The notes: generated from the sequence alone by a model not told the origin. A DNA stretch of 64,000 nt from Primulina eburnea (GCF_022965805.1 NW_027330892.1:1-64000), one strand, 5' to 3'; positions 37,524 through 49,747 are shown, counted from the stretch's first letter. Numbers and translations are program-made.

Positions 37524-40500
37524 TCAATCCAAGTTCTTTTTAAAAATAGCACGCAAAGGTGTTCCCAAAGTTCTATTGACAACTTCAGTTTGTCCATCAG
37601 TTTGAGGATGACATGTAGTAGAAAACAACAATTTTGTGCCAAGTTTAGCCCATAAATTATTCCAAAAGTAACTCAAAAATTTAACATTACGACGAGAAAA
37701 CAATAGTCCTAAGCATGCCATGCAACCTAGCGACTTCTCTAAAGAACAAATCCGCAATGTTTGAAGCATCATCGGTTTCATGACAAGCTATAAAATGTGC
37801 CATCTTAGAGAATCTATCCACAACAACAAAAATAGAATCCCTCCTCTTCTTAGGCCTAGGCAACCCCAAACTAAAGTCCATAGAAATGTCAATCCAAGTT
37901 CCTTTTAAGAATAGCACGCAAAAGTGTTCCCAAAGTTCTATGGACAACTTCAGTTTGTCCATCCGTTTGAGGATGACAAGTAGTAGAAAACAACAATTTT
38001 GTGCCAAGTTTAGCCCATAAATTATTCCAAAAGTAACTTAAAAATTTAACATTGCGACGAGAAACAATAGTCCTAGGCATGCCATGCAACCTAGCGACTT
38101 CTCTAAAGAACAAATCCGCAATGTTTGAAGCATCATCGGTTTCATGACAAGCTATAAATGTGCCATCTTAGAGAATCTATCCACAACAACAAAAATAGAA
38201 TCCCTCCTCTTCTTAGGCCTAGGCAACCCCAAACTAAAGTCCATAGAAATGTCAATCCAAGTTCCTTTTAAGAATAGCACGCAAAAGTGTTCCCAAAGTT
38301 CTATGGACAACTTCAGTTTGTCCATCCGTTTGAGGATGACAAGTAGTAGAAAACAACAATTTTGTGCCAAGTTTAGCCCATAAATTATTCCAAAAGTAAC
38401 TTAAAAATTTAACATTGCGACGAGAAACAATAGTCCTAGGCATGCCATGCAACCTAGCGACTTCTCTAAAGAACAAATCCGCAATGTTTGAAGCATCGTC
38501 GGTTTCATGACAAGCTATAAATGTGCCATCTTAGAGAATCTATCCACAACAACAAAAATAGAATCCCTCCTCTTCTTAGGCCTAGGCAACCCCAAACTAA
38601 AGTCCATAGAAATGTGAATCCAAGTTCCTTTTAAGAATAGCACGCAAAAGTGTTCCCAAAGTTCTATGGACAACTTCAGTTTGTCCATCCGTTTGAGGAT
38701 GACAAGTAGTAGAAAACAACAATTTTGTGCCAAGTTTAGCCCATAAATTATTCCAAAAGTAACTGAAAAATTTAACATTGCGACGAGAAACAATAGTCCT
38801 AGGCATGCCATGCAACCTAGCGACTTCTCTAAAGAACAAATCAGCAATGTTTGAAGCAGCATCGGTTTCATGACAAGCTATAAAATGTGCCATCTTAGAG
38901 AATCTATCCACAACAACAAAAATAGAATCCCTCCCTTTCTTTGTCCTAGGCAACCCCAAAATAAAGTCCATAGAAATGTCAATCCAAGTTCTTTTTAAGA
39001 ATAGCACGCAAAGGTGTTCCTAAAGTTCTATTGACAACTTCAGTTTGTCCATCAGTTTGAGGATGACAAGTAGTAGAAAACAACAATTTTGTGCCAAGTT
39101 CAGCCCATAAAGTCTTCCAAAAGTAACTCAAAAATTTAACATCGCGAACAGAATCAATAGTCCTAGGCATGCCAAGCAACCTAGCGACTTCTCTAAAGAA
39201 AAAATCCGCAATGTTTGGAGCAACATCGGTTTTATGACAAGCTATAAAATGTGCCATCTTAGAGAATCTATCCACAACAACAAAAATAGAATCCCTCCCT
39301 TTCTTTGTCCTAGGCAACCCCAAAATAAAGTCCATAGAAATGTCAATCCAAGTTCTTTTTAAGAATAGCACGCAAAGGTGTTCCCAAAGTTCTATTGACA
39401 ACTTCAGTTTGTCCATCAGTTTGAGGATGACAAGTAGTAGAAAACAACAATTTTGTGCCAAGTTCAGCCCATAAAGTCTTCCAAAAGTAACTCAAGAATT
39501 TAACATCGCGACCAGAAACAATAGTCCTAGGCATGCCAAGCAACCTAGCGACTTCTCTAAAGAACAAATCCGCAATGTTTGAAGCATCATCGGTTTTATG
39601 ACAAGCTATAAAATGTGCCATCTTAGAGAATCTATCCACAACAACAAAAATAGAATCCCTCCCCTTCTTAGTCCTAGGCAACCCCAAAATAAAGTCCATA
39701 GAATTGTCAATCCAAGTTCTTTTTAAGAATAGCACGCAAAGGTGTTCCCAAAGTTCCAATGACAACTTCAGTTTGTCCATCCGTTTGAGGATGACAAGTA
39801 GTAGAAAACAACAATTTTGTGCCAAGTTTAGCCCATAAATTATTCCAAAAGTAACTCAAAAATTTAACATTGCGACAAGAAACAATAGTCCCAGGCATGC
39901 CATGCAACCTAGCGACTTCTCTAAAGAACAAATCCACAATGTTTGAAGCATCATCGGTTTTATGACAAGCTATAAAAAGTGCCATCTTAGAGAATCTATC
40001 CACAACAACTAAAATAGAATCCCTCCTCTTCTTAGGCCTAGGCAACCCCAAACTAAAGTCCATAGAAATGTCAATCCAAGTTCCTTTTAAGAATAACACG
40101 CAAAAGTGTTCCCAAAGTTCTATGGACAACTTCAGTTTGTCCATCTGTTTGAGGATGACAAGTAGTAGAAAACAACAATTTTGTGCCAAGTTTAGCCCAT
40201 AAAGTCTTCCAAAAGTAACTCAAGAATTTAACATCGCGACCAGAATCAATAGTCCTAGGCATGCCATGCAGTCTAACGACTTCTCTATAGAACAAATCTG
40301 CAATGTTTGAAGCATCATCGATTTTATGACAAGCTATAAAATGTGCCATCTTAGAAAATCTATCCACAATAACAAAAATAGAATCCCTCCACTTCTTAGG
40401 CCTAGGCAACCCCAAACTAAAGTCCATAGAAATGTCAATCCAAGTTCCTTTTAAGAATAGCACGAAAAAGTGTTCCTAAAGTTCTATTGACAACTTCAGT

Positions 40501-43500
40501 TTGTCCATCCGTTTGAGGATGACAAGTAGTAGAAACCAACAATTTTGTGCCAAGTTTAGCCTATAAATTATTCCAAAAGTAACTTAAAAATTTAACATTG
40601 CGACGAGAAACAATAGTCCTAGGCATGCCATGCAACCTAGCGACTTCTCTAAAGAACAAATCAGAAATGTTTGAAGCATCATCGGTTTCATGACAAGCTA
40701 TAAAATGTGCCATCTTAGAGAATCTATCAACAACAACAAAAATAGAATCCCTCCTCTTCTTAGGCCTAGGCAACCCCAAACTAAAGTCCATAGAAATGTC
40801 AATCCAAGTTCCTTTTAAGAATAGCACGCAAAAGTGTTCCCAAAGTTCTATGGACAACTTCAGTTTGTCCATCCGTTTGAGGATGACAAGTAGTAGAAAA
40901 CAACAATTTTGTGCCAAGTTTAGCCCATAAATTATTCCAAAAGTAACATAAAAATTTAACATTGCGACGAGAAACAATAGTCCTAGGCATGCCATGCAAC
41001 CTAGCGACTTCTCTAAAGAACAAATCCGCAATGTTTGAAGCATCGTCGGTTTCATGACAAGCTATAAATGTGCCATCTTAGAGAATCTATCCACAACAAC
41101 AAAAATAGAATCCCTCCTCTTCTTAGGCCTAGGCAACCCCAAACTAAAGTCCATAGAAATGTGAATCCAAGTTCCTTTTAAGAATAGCACGCAAAAGTGT
41201 TCCCAAAGTTCTATGGACAACTTCAGTTTGTCCATCCGTTTGAGGATGACAAGTAGTAGAAAACAACAATTTTGTGCCAAGTTTAGCCCATAAATTATTC
41301 CAAAAGTAACTTAAAAATTTAACATTGCGACGAGAAACAATAGTCCTAGGCATGCCATGCAACCTAGCGACTTCTCTAAAGAACAAATCAGCAATGTTTG
41401 AAGCATCATCGGTTTCATGACAAGCTATAAAATGTGCCATCTTAGAGAATCTATCCACAACAACAAAAATAGAATCCCTCCCTTTCTTTGTCCTAGGCAA
41501 CCCCAAAATAAAGTCCATAGAAACGTCAATCCAAGTTCTTTTTAAGAATAGCACGCAAAGGTGTTCCCAAAGTTCTATTGACAACTTCAGTTTGTCCATC
41601 AGTTTGAGGATGACAAGTAGTAGAAAACAACAATTTTGTGCCAAGTTCAGCCCATAAAGTCTTCCAAAAGTAACTCAAAAATTTAACATCGCGAATAGAA
41701 TCAATAGTCCTAGGCATGCCAAGCAACCTAGCGACTTCTCTAAAGAAAAAATCCGCAATGTTTGAAGCAACATCGGTTTTATGACAAGCTATAAAATGTG
41801 CCATCTTAGAGAATCTATCCACAACAACAAAAATAGAATCCCTCCCTTTCTTTGTCCTAGGCAACCCCAAAATAAAGTCCATAGAAATGTCAATCCAAGT
41901 TCTTTTTAAGAATAGCACGCAAAGGTGTTCCCAAAGTTCTATTGACAACTTCAGTTTGTCCATCAGTTTGAGGATGACAAGTAGTAGAAAACAACAATTT
42001 TGTGCCAAGTTCAGCCCATGAAGTCTTCCAAAAGTAACTCAAGAATTTAACATCGCGACCAGAAACAATAGTCCTAGGCATGCCAAGCAACCTAGCGACT
42101 TCTCTAAAGAACAAATCCGCAATGTTTGAAGCATCATTGGTTTTATGACAAGCTATAAAATGTGCCATCTTAGAGAATCTATCCACAACAACAAAAATAG
42201 AATCCCTCCCCTTCTTAGTCATAGGCAACCCCAAAATAAAGTCCATAGAATTGTCAATCCAAGTTCTTTTTAAGAATAGCACGCAAAGGTGTTCCCAAAG
42301 TTCCAATGACAACTTCAGTTTGTCCATCCGTTAGAGGATGACAAGTAGTAGAAAACAACAATTTTGTGCCAAGTTTAGCCCATAAATTATTCCAAAAGTA
42401 ACTCAAAAATTTAACATTGCGACAAGAAACAATAGTCCCAGGCATGCCATGCAACCTAGCGACTTCTCTAAAGAACAAATCCGCAATGTTTGAAGCATCA
42501 TCGATTTTATGACAAGCTATAAAATGTGCCATCTTAGAAATCTATCCACAATAACAAAAATAGAATCCCTCCTCTTCTTAGGCCTAGGCAACCCCAAACT
42601 AAAGTCCATAGAAATGTCAATCCAAGTTCCTTTTAAGAATAGCACGCAAAAGTGTTCCTAAAGTTCTATTGACAACTTCAGTTTGTCCATCCGTTTGAGG
42701 ATGACAAGTAGTAGAAACCAACAATTTTGTGCCAAGTTTAGCCCATAAATTATTCCAAAAGTAACTTAAAAATTTAACATTGCGACGAGAAACAATAGTC
42801 CTAGGCATGCCATGCAACCTAGCGACTTCTCTAAAGAACAAATCAGAAATGTTTGAAGCATCATCGGTTTCATGACAAGCTATAAAATGTGCCATCTTAG
42901 AGAATCTATCAACAACAACAAAAATAGAATCCCTCCTCTTCTTAGGCCTAGGCAACCCCAAACTAAAGTCCATAGAAATGTCAATCCAAGTTCCTTTTAA
43001 GAATAGCACGCAAAAGTGTTCCCAAAGTTCTATGGACAGCTTCAGTTTGTCCATCCGTTTGAGGATGACAAGTAGTAGAAAACAACAATTTTGTGCCAAG
43101 TTTAGCCCATAAATTATTCCAAAAGTAACTTAAAAATTTAACATTGCGACAAGAAACAATAGTCCTAGGCAGGCCATGCAACCTAGCGACTTCTCTAAAG
43201 AACAAATCCGCAATGTTTGAAGCATCGTCGGTTTCATGACAAGCTATAAATGTGCCATCTTAGAGAATCTATCCACAACAACAAAAATAGAATCCCTCCT
43301 CTTCTTAGGCCTAGGCAACCCCAAACTAAAGTCCATAGAAATGTGAATCCAAGTTCCTTTTAAGAATAGCACGCAAAAGTGTTCCCAAAGTTCTAAGGAC
43401 AACTTCAGTTTGTCCATCCGTTTGAGGATGACAAGTAGTAGAAAACAACAATTTTGTGCCAAGTTTAGCCCATAAATTATTCCAAAAGTAACTTAAAAAT

Positions 43501-46500
43501 TTAACATTGCGACGAGAAACAATAGTCCTAGGCATGCCATGCAACCTAGCGACTTCTCTAAAGAACAAATCAGCAATGTTTGAAGCATCATCGGTTTCAT
43601 GACAAGCTATAAAATGTGCCATCTTAGAGAATCTATCCACAACAACAAAAATAGAATCCCTCCCTTTCTTTGTCCTAGGCAACCCCAAAATAAAGTCCAT
43701 AGAAATGTCAATCCAAGTTCTTTTTAAGAATAGCACGCAAAGGTGTTCCCAAAGTTCTATTGACAACTTCAGTTTGTCCATCAGTTTGAGGATGACAAGT
43801 AGTAGAAAACAACAATTTTGTGCCAAGTTCAGCCCATAAAGTCTTCCAAAAGTAACTCAAAAATTTAACATCGCGAACAGAATCAATAGTCCTAGGCATG
43901 CCAAGCAACCTAGCGACTTCTCTAAAGAAAAAATCCGCAATGTTTGAAGCAACATCGGTTTTATGACAAGCTATAAAATGTGCCATCTTAGAGAATCTAT
44001 CCACAACAACAAAAATAGAATCCCTCCCTTTCTTTGTCCTAGGCAACCCCAAAATAAAGTCCATAGAAATGTCAATCCAAGTTCTTTTTAAGAATAGCAC
44101 GCAAATGTGTTCCCAAAGTTCTATTGACAACTTCAGTTTGTCCATCAGTTTGAGGATGACAAGTAGTAGAAAACAACAATTTTGTGCCAAGTTCAGCCCA
44201 TAAAGTCTTCCAAAAGTAACTCAAGAATTTAACATCGCGACCAGAAACAAGAGTCCTAGGCATGCCAAGCAACCTAGCGACTTCTCTAAAGAACAAATCC
44301 GCAATGTTTGAAGCATCATCGGTTTTATGACAAGCTATAAAATGTGCCATCTTAGAGAATCTATCCACAACAACAAAAATAGAATCCCTCCCCTTCTTAG
44401 TCCTAGGCAACCCCAAAATAAAGTCCATAGAATTGTCAATCCAAGTTCTTTTTAAGAATAGCACGCAAAGGTGTTCCCAAAGTTCCAATGACAACTTCAG
44501 TTTGTCCATCCGTTTGAGGATGACAAGTAGTAGAAAACAACAATTTTGTGCCAAGTTTAGCCCATAAATTATTTCAAAAGTAACTCAAAAATTTAACATT
44601 GCGACAAGAAACAATAGTCCCAGGCATGCCATGCAACCTAGCGACTTCTCTAAAGAACAAATCCGCAATGTTTGAAGCATCATCGGTTTTATGACAAGCT
44701 ATAAAAAGTGCCATCTTAGAGAATCTATCCACAACAACTAAAATAGAATCCCTCCTCTTCTTAGGCCTAGGCAACCCCAAACTAAAGTCCATAGAAATGT
44801 CAATCCAGGTTCCTTTTAAGAATAACACGCAAAAGTGTTCCCAAAGTTCTATGGACAACTTCAGTTTGTCCATCTGTTTGAGGATGACAAGTAGTAGAAA
44901 ACAACAATTTTGTGCCAAGTTTAGCCCATAAAGTCTTCCAAAAGTAACTCAAGAATTTAACATCGCGACCAGAATCAATAGTCCTAGGCATGCCATGCAA
45001 CCTAACGACTTCTCTAAAGAACAAATCCGCAATGTTTGAAGCATCATCGATTTTATGACAAGCTATAAAATGTGCCATCTTAGAAAATCTATCCACAATA
45101 ACAAAAATAGAATCCCTCCTCTTCTTAGGCCTAGGCAACCCCAAACTAAAGTCCATAGAAATGTCAATCCAAGTTCCTTTTAAGAATAGCACGAAAAAGT
45201 GTTCCTAAAGTTCTATTGACAACTTCAGTTTGTCCATCCGTTTGAGGATGACAAGTAGTAGAAACCAACAATTTTGTGCCAAGTTTAGCCCATAAATTAT
45301 TCCAAAAGTAACTTAAAAATTTAACATTGCGACGAGAAACAATAGTCCTAGGCATGCCATGCAACCTAGCGACTTCTCTAAAGAACAAATCAGAAATGTT
45401 TGAAGCATCATCGGTTTCATGACAAGCTATAAAATGTGCCATCTTAGAGAATCTATCAACAACAAAAAAAATAGAATCCCTCCTCTTCTTAGGCCTAGGC
45501 AACCCCAAAACTAAAGTCCATAGAAATGTCAATCCAAGTTCCTTTTAAGAATAGCACGCAAAAATGTTCCCAAAGTTCTATGGACAACTTCAGTTTGTCC
45601 ATCCGTTTGAGGATGACAAGTAGTAGAAAACAACAATTTTGTGCCAAGTTTAGCCCATAAATTATTCCAAAAGTAACTTAAAAATTTAACATTGCGACGA
45701 GAAACAATAGTCCTAGGCATGCCATGCAACCTAGCGACTTCTCTAAAGAACAAATCCGCAATGTTTGAAGCATCATCGGTTTCATGACAAGCTATAAAAT
45801 GTGCCATCTAAGAAAATCTATCCACAACAACAAAAATAGAATCCCTCCTCTTCTTGCCTAGGCAACCCCAAACTAAAGTCCATTGAAATGTCAATCCAAG
45901 TTCCTTTTAAGAATAGCACGCAAAAGTGTTCCCAAAGTTCTATAGACAACTTCAGTTTGTCCATCCGTTTGAGGATGACAAGAAGTAGAAAACAACAATT
46001 TTGTGCCAAGTTTAGCCCATAAATTATTCCAAAAGTAACTTAAAAATTTAACATTGCGACGAGAAACAATAGTCCTAGGCATGCCATGCAACCTAGCGAC
46101 TTCTCTAAAGAACAAATCCGCAATGTTTGAAGCATCATCGGTTTCATGACAAGCTATAAAATGTGCCATCTTAGAGAATCTATCCACAACTACTAAAATA
46201 GAATCCCTCCTCTTCTTAGGCCTAGGCAACTCCAAAATAAAGTCCAGAGAAATGTCAATCCAAGTTCTTTTTAAGAATAGCACGCAAAAGTGTTCCCAAA
46301 GTTCTATTGACAACTTCAGTTTGTCCATCTGTTTGAGAATGACAAGTAGTAGAAAACAACAATTTTGTGCCAAGTTTAGCCCGTAAATTTTTCCAAAAGT
46401 AACTCAAAAATGTAACATTGCGACGAGAAACAATAGTCCTAGGCATGCCATGCAACCAAGCGAATTCTCTAAAGAACAAATCCGCAATGTTTGAAGCATC

Positions 46501-47615
46501 ATCGGTTTTATGACAAGCTATAAAAAGTGCCATCTTAGAGAATCTATCCACAACAACTAAAATAGAATCCCTCCTCTTCTTAGGCCTAGGCAACACCAAA
46601 ATAAAGTCCAGAGAAATGTCAATCCAAGTTCTTTTTAAGAATAGCACGCAAAGGTGTTCCCAAAGTTCTATTGACAACTTCAGTTTGTCCATCCGTTTGA
46701 GGATGACAAGTAGTAGAAAATAACATTTTTTTGCCAAGTTTAGCCCATAAATTATTCCAAAAGTAACTTAAAAATTTAACATTGAGACGAGAAACAATTG
46801 TCCTAGGCATGCCATGCAACCTAGCGACTTCTCTAAAGAACAAATCCGCAATGTTTGAAGGATCATCGGTTTCATGACAAGCTATAAAATGTGCCATCTT
46901 AGAGAATCTATCCACAACTACAAAAATAGAATCCATCCTCTTCTTAGGCCTAGGCAACCCCAAACTAAAGTCCATAGAAATGTCAATCCAAGTTCTTTTT
47001 AAGAATAGCACGCAAAAGTGTTCTCAAAGTTCTATTGACAACTTCAGTTTGTCCATCTGTTTGAGAATGAAAAGTAGTAGAAAAAACCAATTTTGTGCCA
47101 AGTTTAGCCCATAAAGCCTTCAAAAAGTAACTCAAGAATTTAACATCGCGACCAGAAACAATAGTCCTAGGCATGCCATGCAACCTAGCGACTTCTCTAA
47201 AGAACAAATCCGCAATGTTTGAAGCATCATCCGTTTTATGACAAGCTATAAAATGTGTCATCTTAGAGAATCTATCCACAGCAACAAAAATAGAATCCCT
47301 CCCATTCTTAGTCCTAGGCAACCCCAAAATAAAGTCCATAGAATTGTCAATCCAAGTTCTTTTTAAGAATAGCACGCAAAGGTGTTCCCAAAGTTCTATT
47401 GACAACTTCAGTTTGTCCAACTGTTTGAGGATGACAAGTAGTAGAAAACAACAATTTTGTACCAAGTTCAGCCCATTAAGTATTCCAAAAGTAACTCAAG
47501 AATTTAACATCGCGACCATAAACAATAGTCCTAGGCATGCCAAACAACCTAGCAACTTCTCTAAAGAACAAATCCGCACTGTTTGAAGCATCATCGATTT
47601 TATGATAAGCTATAA
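37524..47615 (-). repeat. Higher-order-repeat domain 2 (364-bp monomers only)
   Basis: No 327-bp monomer was found here. Blocks recur with offsets 2547 (seven monomers; for example 38615 to 41162) and 2182 (six monomers; 41162 to 43344, 41890 to 44072, 42254 to 44436), and 4729 as their sum (40071 to 44800). The last monomers before 47615 (from about 45.5 kb) are more diverged from one another, as is usual at an array edge. Confidence 0.8.
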
Positions 47616-49038
47616 TGTGGGGACCCGGGCTCTAACTCAATTCTTTTGGGATTTAATTGGATCTTTGTTCGAAAATGTGGGTCAAAAATTTGCTTTTAAC
47701 ATTATTTCAAATGTATAATTAAAGCATCACAAGTCTATATATGAACTAAACGACATAAGATACATACCAGTCTGTTTAATACAACCATACACTAGTGTTT
47801 AAATATCAACTACAACCATGAGTAGTACAAGTTTCATAATAAAACACTAGTAATCTGCAATGCCCGAGATCTCCACGCTATCATCCATCTCTCATCTAGC
47901 TCGAGACCCAGATCCTGCCCCACCTGTTGCGATGCACACATACAGACACGACAACAGCCGGATAACTCCGGTGAGAAACATATCCCAGTATAAAACATGG
48001 ATGCATGCAATGTCATAATCATGTACAAAAGCATAGAATATATCAAGTAACATGAATAAAATCTAAACATGTAGAAGAATACAAATCTGTATTCAACATT
48101 TAACTCTTGACTCGACTCATTTCTAATCTAGGGATCCCGGTGTGAATAAGACGGTCTGTCACCTACCCAACCACTCGGGGCAACGGTACGTCTTATTCCT
48201 AGACTTCGGTCAACTCTGTATCGAGGGTCTACACATATAGCAAATCTGCTCCTATGCGTCGATACACCGAAACGTCTAGTTTTGGCAAGTCTGCCAATAT
48301 CTCCTATCTCAGGACTCGAATCTAAATCAATAAACAAAACATTACATAATCAAATGTAATAACAATCTAGTATGTGATTTAGGGAAACTCGTATCAAATC
48401 TGAATCGAGTTGTGCAATCCCGTGACCACATGAATTATACCTTTCTTGTCGCACTGTCTGTCAAGATCTCGAATCAAATGTCAAACCTGTCACTTCAAAT
48501 CTGAAATGGCAATGTGTAGACACACCATATCAATCTCTAACTCAAAGGAACATATATGCAAATCAATAATAAATCTCGGTACAAATCGACGGCATAACAG
48601 CGTAATTCTCGGTACCGGTCAACTCAAGAACATCATACTCAATCACAATCAACTCATAATCTCATCAACACATCCATATATATTCTGAAATCTGTACAAT
48701 CTTAACATCATACATGCTGAAATTTAGAATAATAGCATACGGTGTCCGAAATTCGATCTGATAACGAATATACCAAGCTCAAGATATCAAGAACACATAT
48801 TCTAACTCAAATCTGAATTTCTCCCAACATACACAATCTGAATTATGTTGAAATGTAACAAAACTTACATCCTTGAATAGCAACTGATGAGAGGAGTTCA
48901 AAACCGAAGTCGGATCTAAAATCGGATGGCTAAATCTTGCAAAACTTCAATTCTAATATGAAGGAAACCTCTCACCTTCTTTGAAAATAGCTCTCGGTGC
49001 TTTCACTGAAATGGGGAAGAACTGAATCAGCACAAATC

Positions 49039-49047
49039 ATATATATA
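49039..49047 (-). promoter_or_regulatory. TATA box of element B LTR
   Basis: The minus strand reads TATATATATG about 50 bp downstream of the GC-rich hairpin cassette, the same relative order as in the LTRs of element C and the solo LTR. Transcription would run towards lower coordinates. Confidence 0.6.
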
Positions 49048-49096
49048 CCATGCCATGTGTCAGCTCAAGAGGAAAGGGTGGCATTTCTGCATGCAG

Positions 49097-49325
49097 CACC
49101 GCGGGTGCGGTGACTTAGGAGCGCGGGTGCGCTGTGCTTTCGGCAACATTTCATTTTCTGAATTCCGATGACCGCGGGTGCGGCTCTTGCATGACCGCGG
49201 GTGCGGTCTCAGCACCGCGGGTGCGGTCTTGCTAGCACCGCGGGTGCGGTGTTGCTTCGCACATTTCCCTCAACTTTCTGTCACCTACACCGCGGGTGCA
49301 GTAGTCCTAGCACCGCAGGGGCGGT
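49097..49325. other. Eight-copy GC-rich mini-hairpin cassette in element B LTR
   Basis: Copies of CACCGCGGGTGCGGTG-like palindromes start near 49097, 49120, 49171, 49194, 49213, 49236, 49289 and 49310; spacing 23, 51, 23, 19, 23, 53, 21. The copy at 49120 reads AGCGC-GGGT-GCGCT where others read ACCGC-GGGT-GCGGT, a paired change that keeps the stem. This is the same cassette as in element A although the surrounding LTRs do not look alike. Confidence 0.85.
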
Positions 49326-49420
49326 GTGGCTTCGGCCCTGCTGCTCAAAATCTCATAATTCATGCATTCTTATCTCTACAATTCCCACATCAATAATGCC
49401 GATAATTCTCGAGCCTTACA

Positions 49421-49432
49421 TTTCTCCCCCTC
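49421..49432 (-). promoter_or_regulatory. Polypurine tract of element B, disrupted
   Basis: On the minus strand GAGGGGGAGAAA abuts the LTR start. The same run precedes the 3' LTR of element C (61493-61506). Here the purine run is split by the solo LTR, so its upstream part continues at 50878. Confidence 0.8.
49428..49432. repeat. Target-site duplication CCCTC, left
   Basis: CCCTC precedes the solo LTR at 49428-49432 and follows it at 50878-50882. Taking out the LTR and one copy restores a sequence that matches the PPT region of element C. Confidence 0.88.
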
Positions 49433-49555
49433 TGTAGTAGCCCGAATTCCAAATTGGGTAATTAACGGATTAATGGTGATTAAGAAGGTTTAATGTGTAA
49501 TTTTGACCGTGGTCGTGATCGGACGGACCGAAGATGGTTCGTTAGCACCGAAGAG

Positions 49556-49740
49556 TTCGGACGATCCGAAGTAAGTTCGGTGGATCCGATCATGAGGTGT
49601 CAAGAGTCGATCGACACGTCGGTTTACATGCAAGTTCGGATGATCCGAAGTGTAAGTTCGGTGGATCCGATCATGAGGTGTCAAGAGCCGATGGACACGT
49701 GGGAGTTCGGACGTTCCGAAGTGGGTTCGGTGGATCCGAA
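49556..49740. other. Palindrome cluster in solo LTR
   Basis: Perfect 6-bp inverted repeats TTCGGA-N3-TCCGAA at 49556-49570 (CGA loop), 49635-49649 (TGA) and 49706-49720 (CGT), alternating with the related TTCGGTGGATCCGAA type (near 49576, 49656, 49726). These sit in a tandem unit of 79 and 71 bp that also carries tcatgaggtgtcaagag twice. The cluster ends eight bases before the TATA box. Confidence 0.85.
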
Positions 49741-49747
49741 CATAGCC

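Larger units (their letters stand above)
14480..47615 (-). repeat. Integrase-derived satellite array, right block
   Basis: About 93 head-to-tail monomers, all in one orientation, most 363-364 bp and 17 of about 327 bp. Each corresponds, on the minus strand, to a Ty3/gypsy integrase core, from the first catalytic Asp (SMDF) through the catalytic Glu (DGQTE). The source differs from elements A-C: its motifs ([46 protein letters not shown]) recall CRM/Reina-type chromoviruses. That assignment is from memory of family sequences and is uncertain. Frames shift at each junction, and the middle Asp of the D-D-E triad is absent (SRRN, SGRD, SVRD or SCRN in place of SDRD). Higher-order repeats are described separately. 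The array starts at the truncated end of element A and is cut at 47615 by the LTR of element B. Confidence 0.97.
47616..49420 (-). repeat. 3' LTR of element B
   Basis: 1805 bp, from tgtggggacccgggctctaa at 47616 to gagccttaca at 49420. The outer end is nearly the reverse complement of the end of element C's LTR, and a stretch near 48130-48200 (gaataagacg, gtcttattcctagacttcgg) is also shared, so B and C belong to related families. A TATA box for the minus strand (TATATATATG) lies at about 49039-49047. A GC-rich hairpin cassette lies upstream of it at 49097-49325. Short open frames here are not genes. Confidence 0.88.

Noticed and set aside
212..47586. Some 150 open frames of 60-250 codons on both strands of the satellite
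   Set aside because: They repeat with the monomer period, switch frame at every junction, lack the second catalytic Asp and have no promoter or conserved start. They are by-products of a coding-derived repeat.
47834..48688. Small frames in the LTR of element B as host genes
   Set aside because: They lie inside a defined LTR, are short and have no similarity I recognise.
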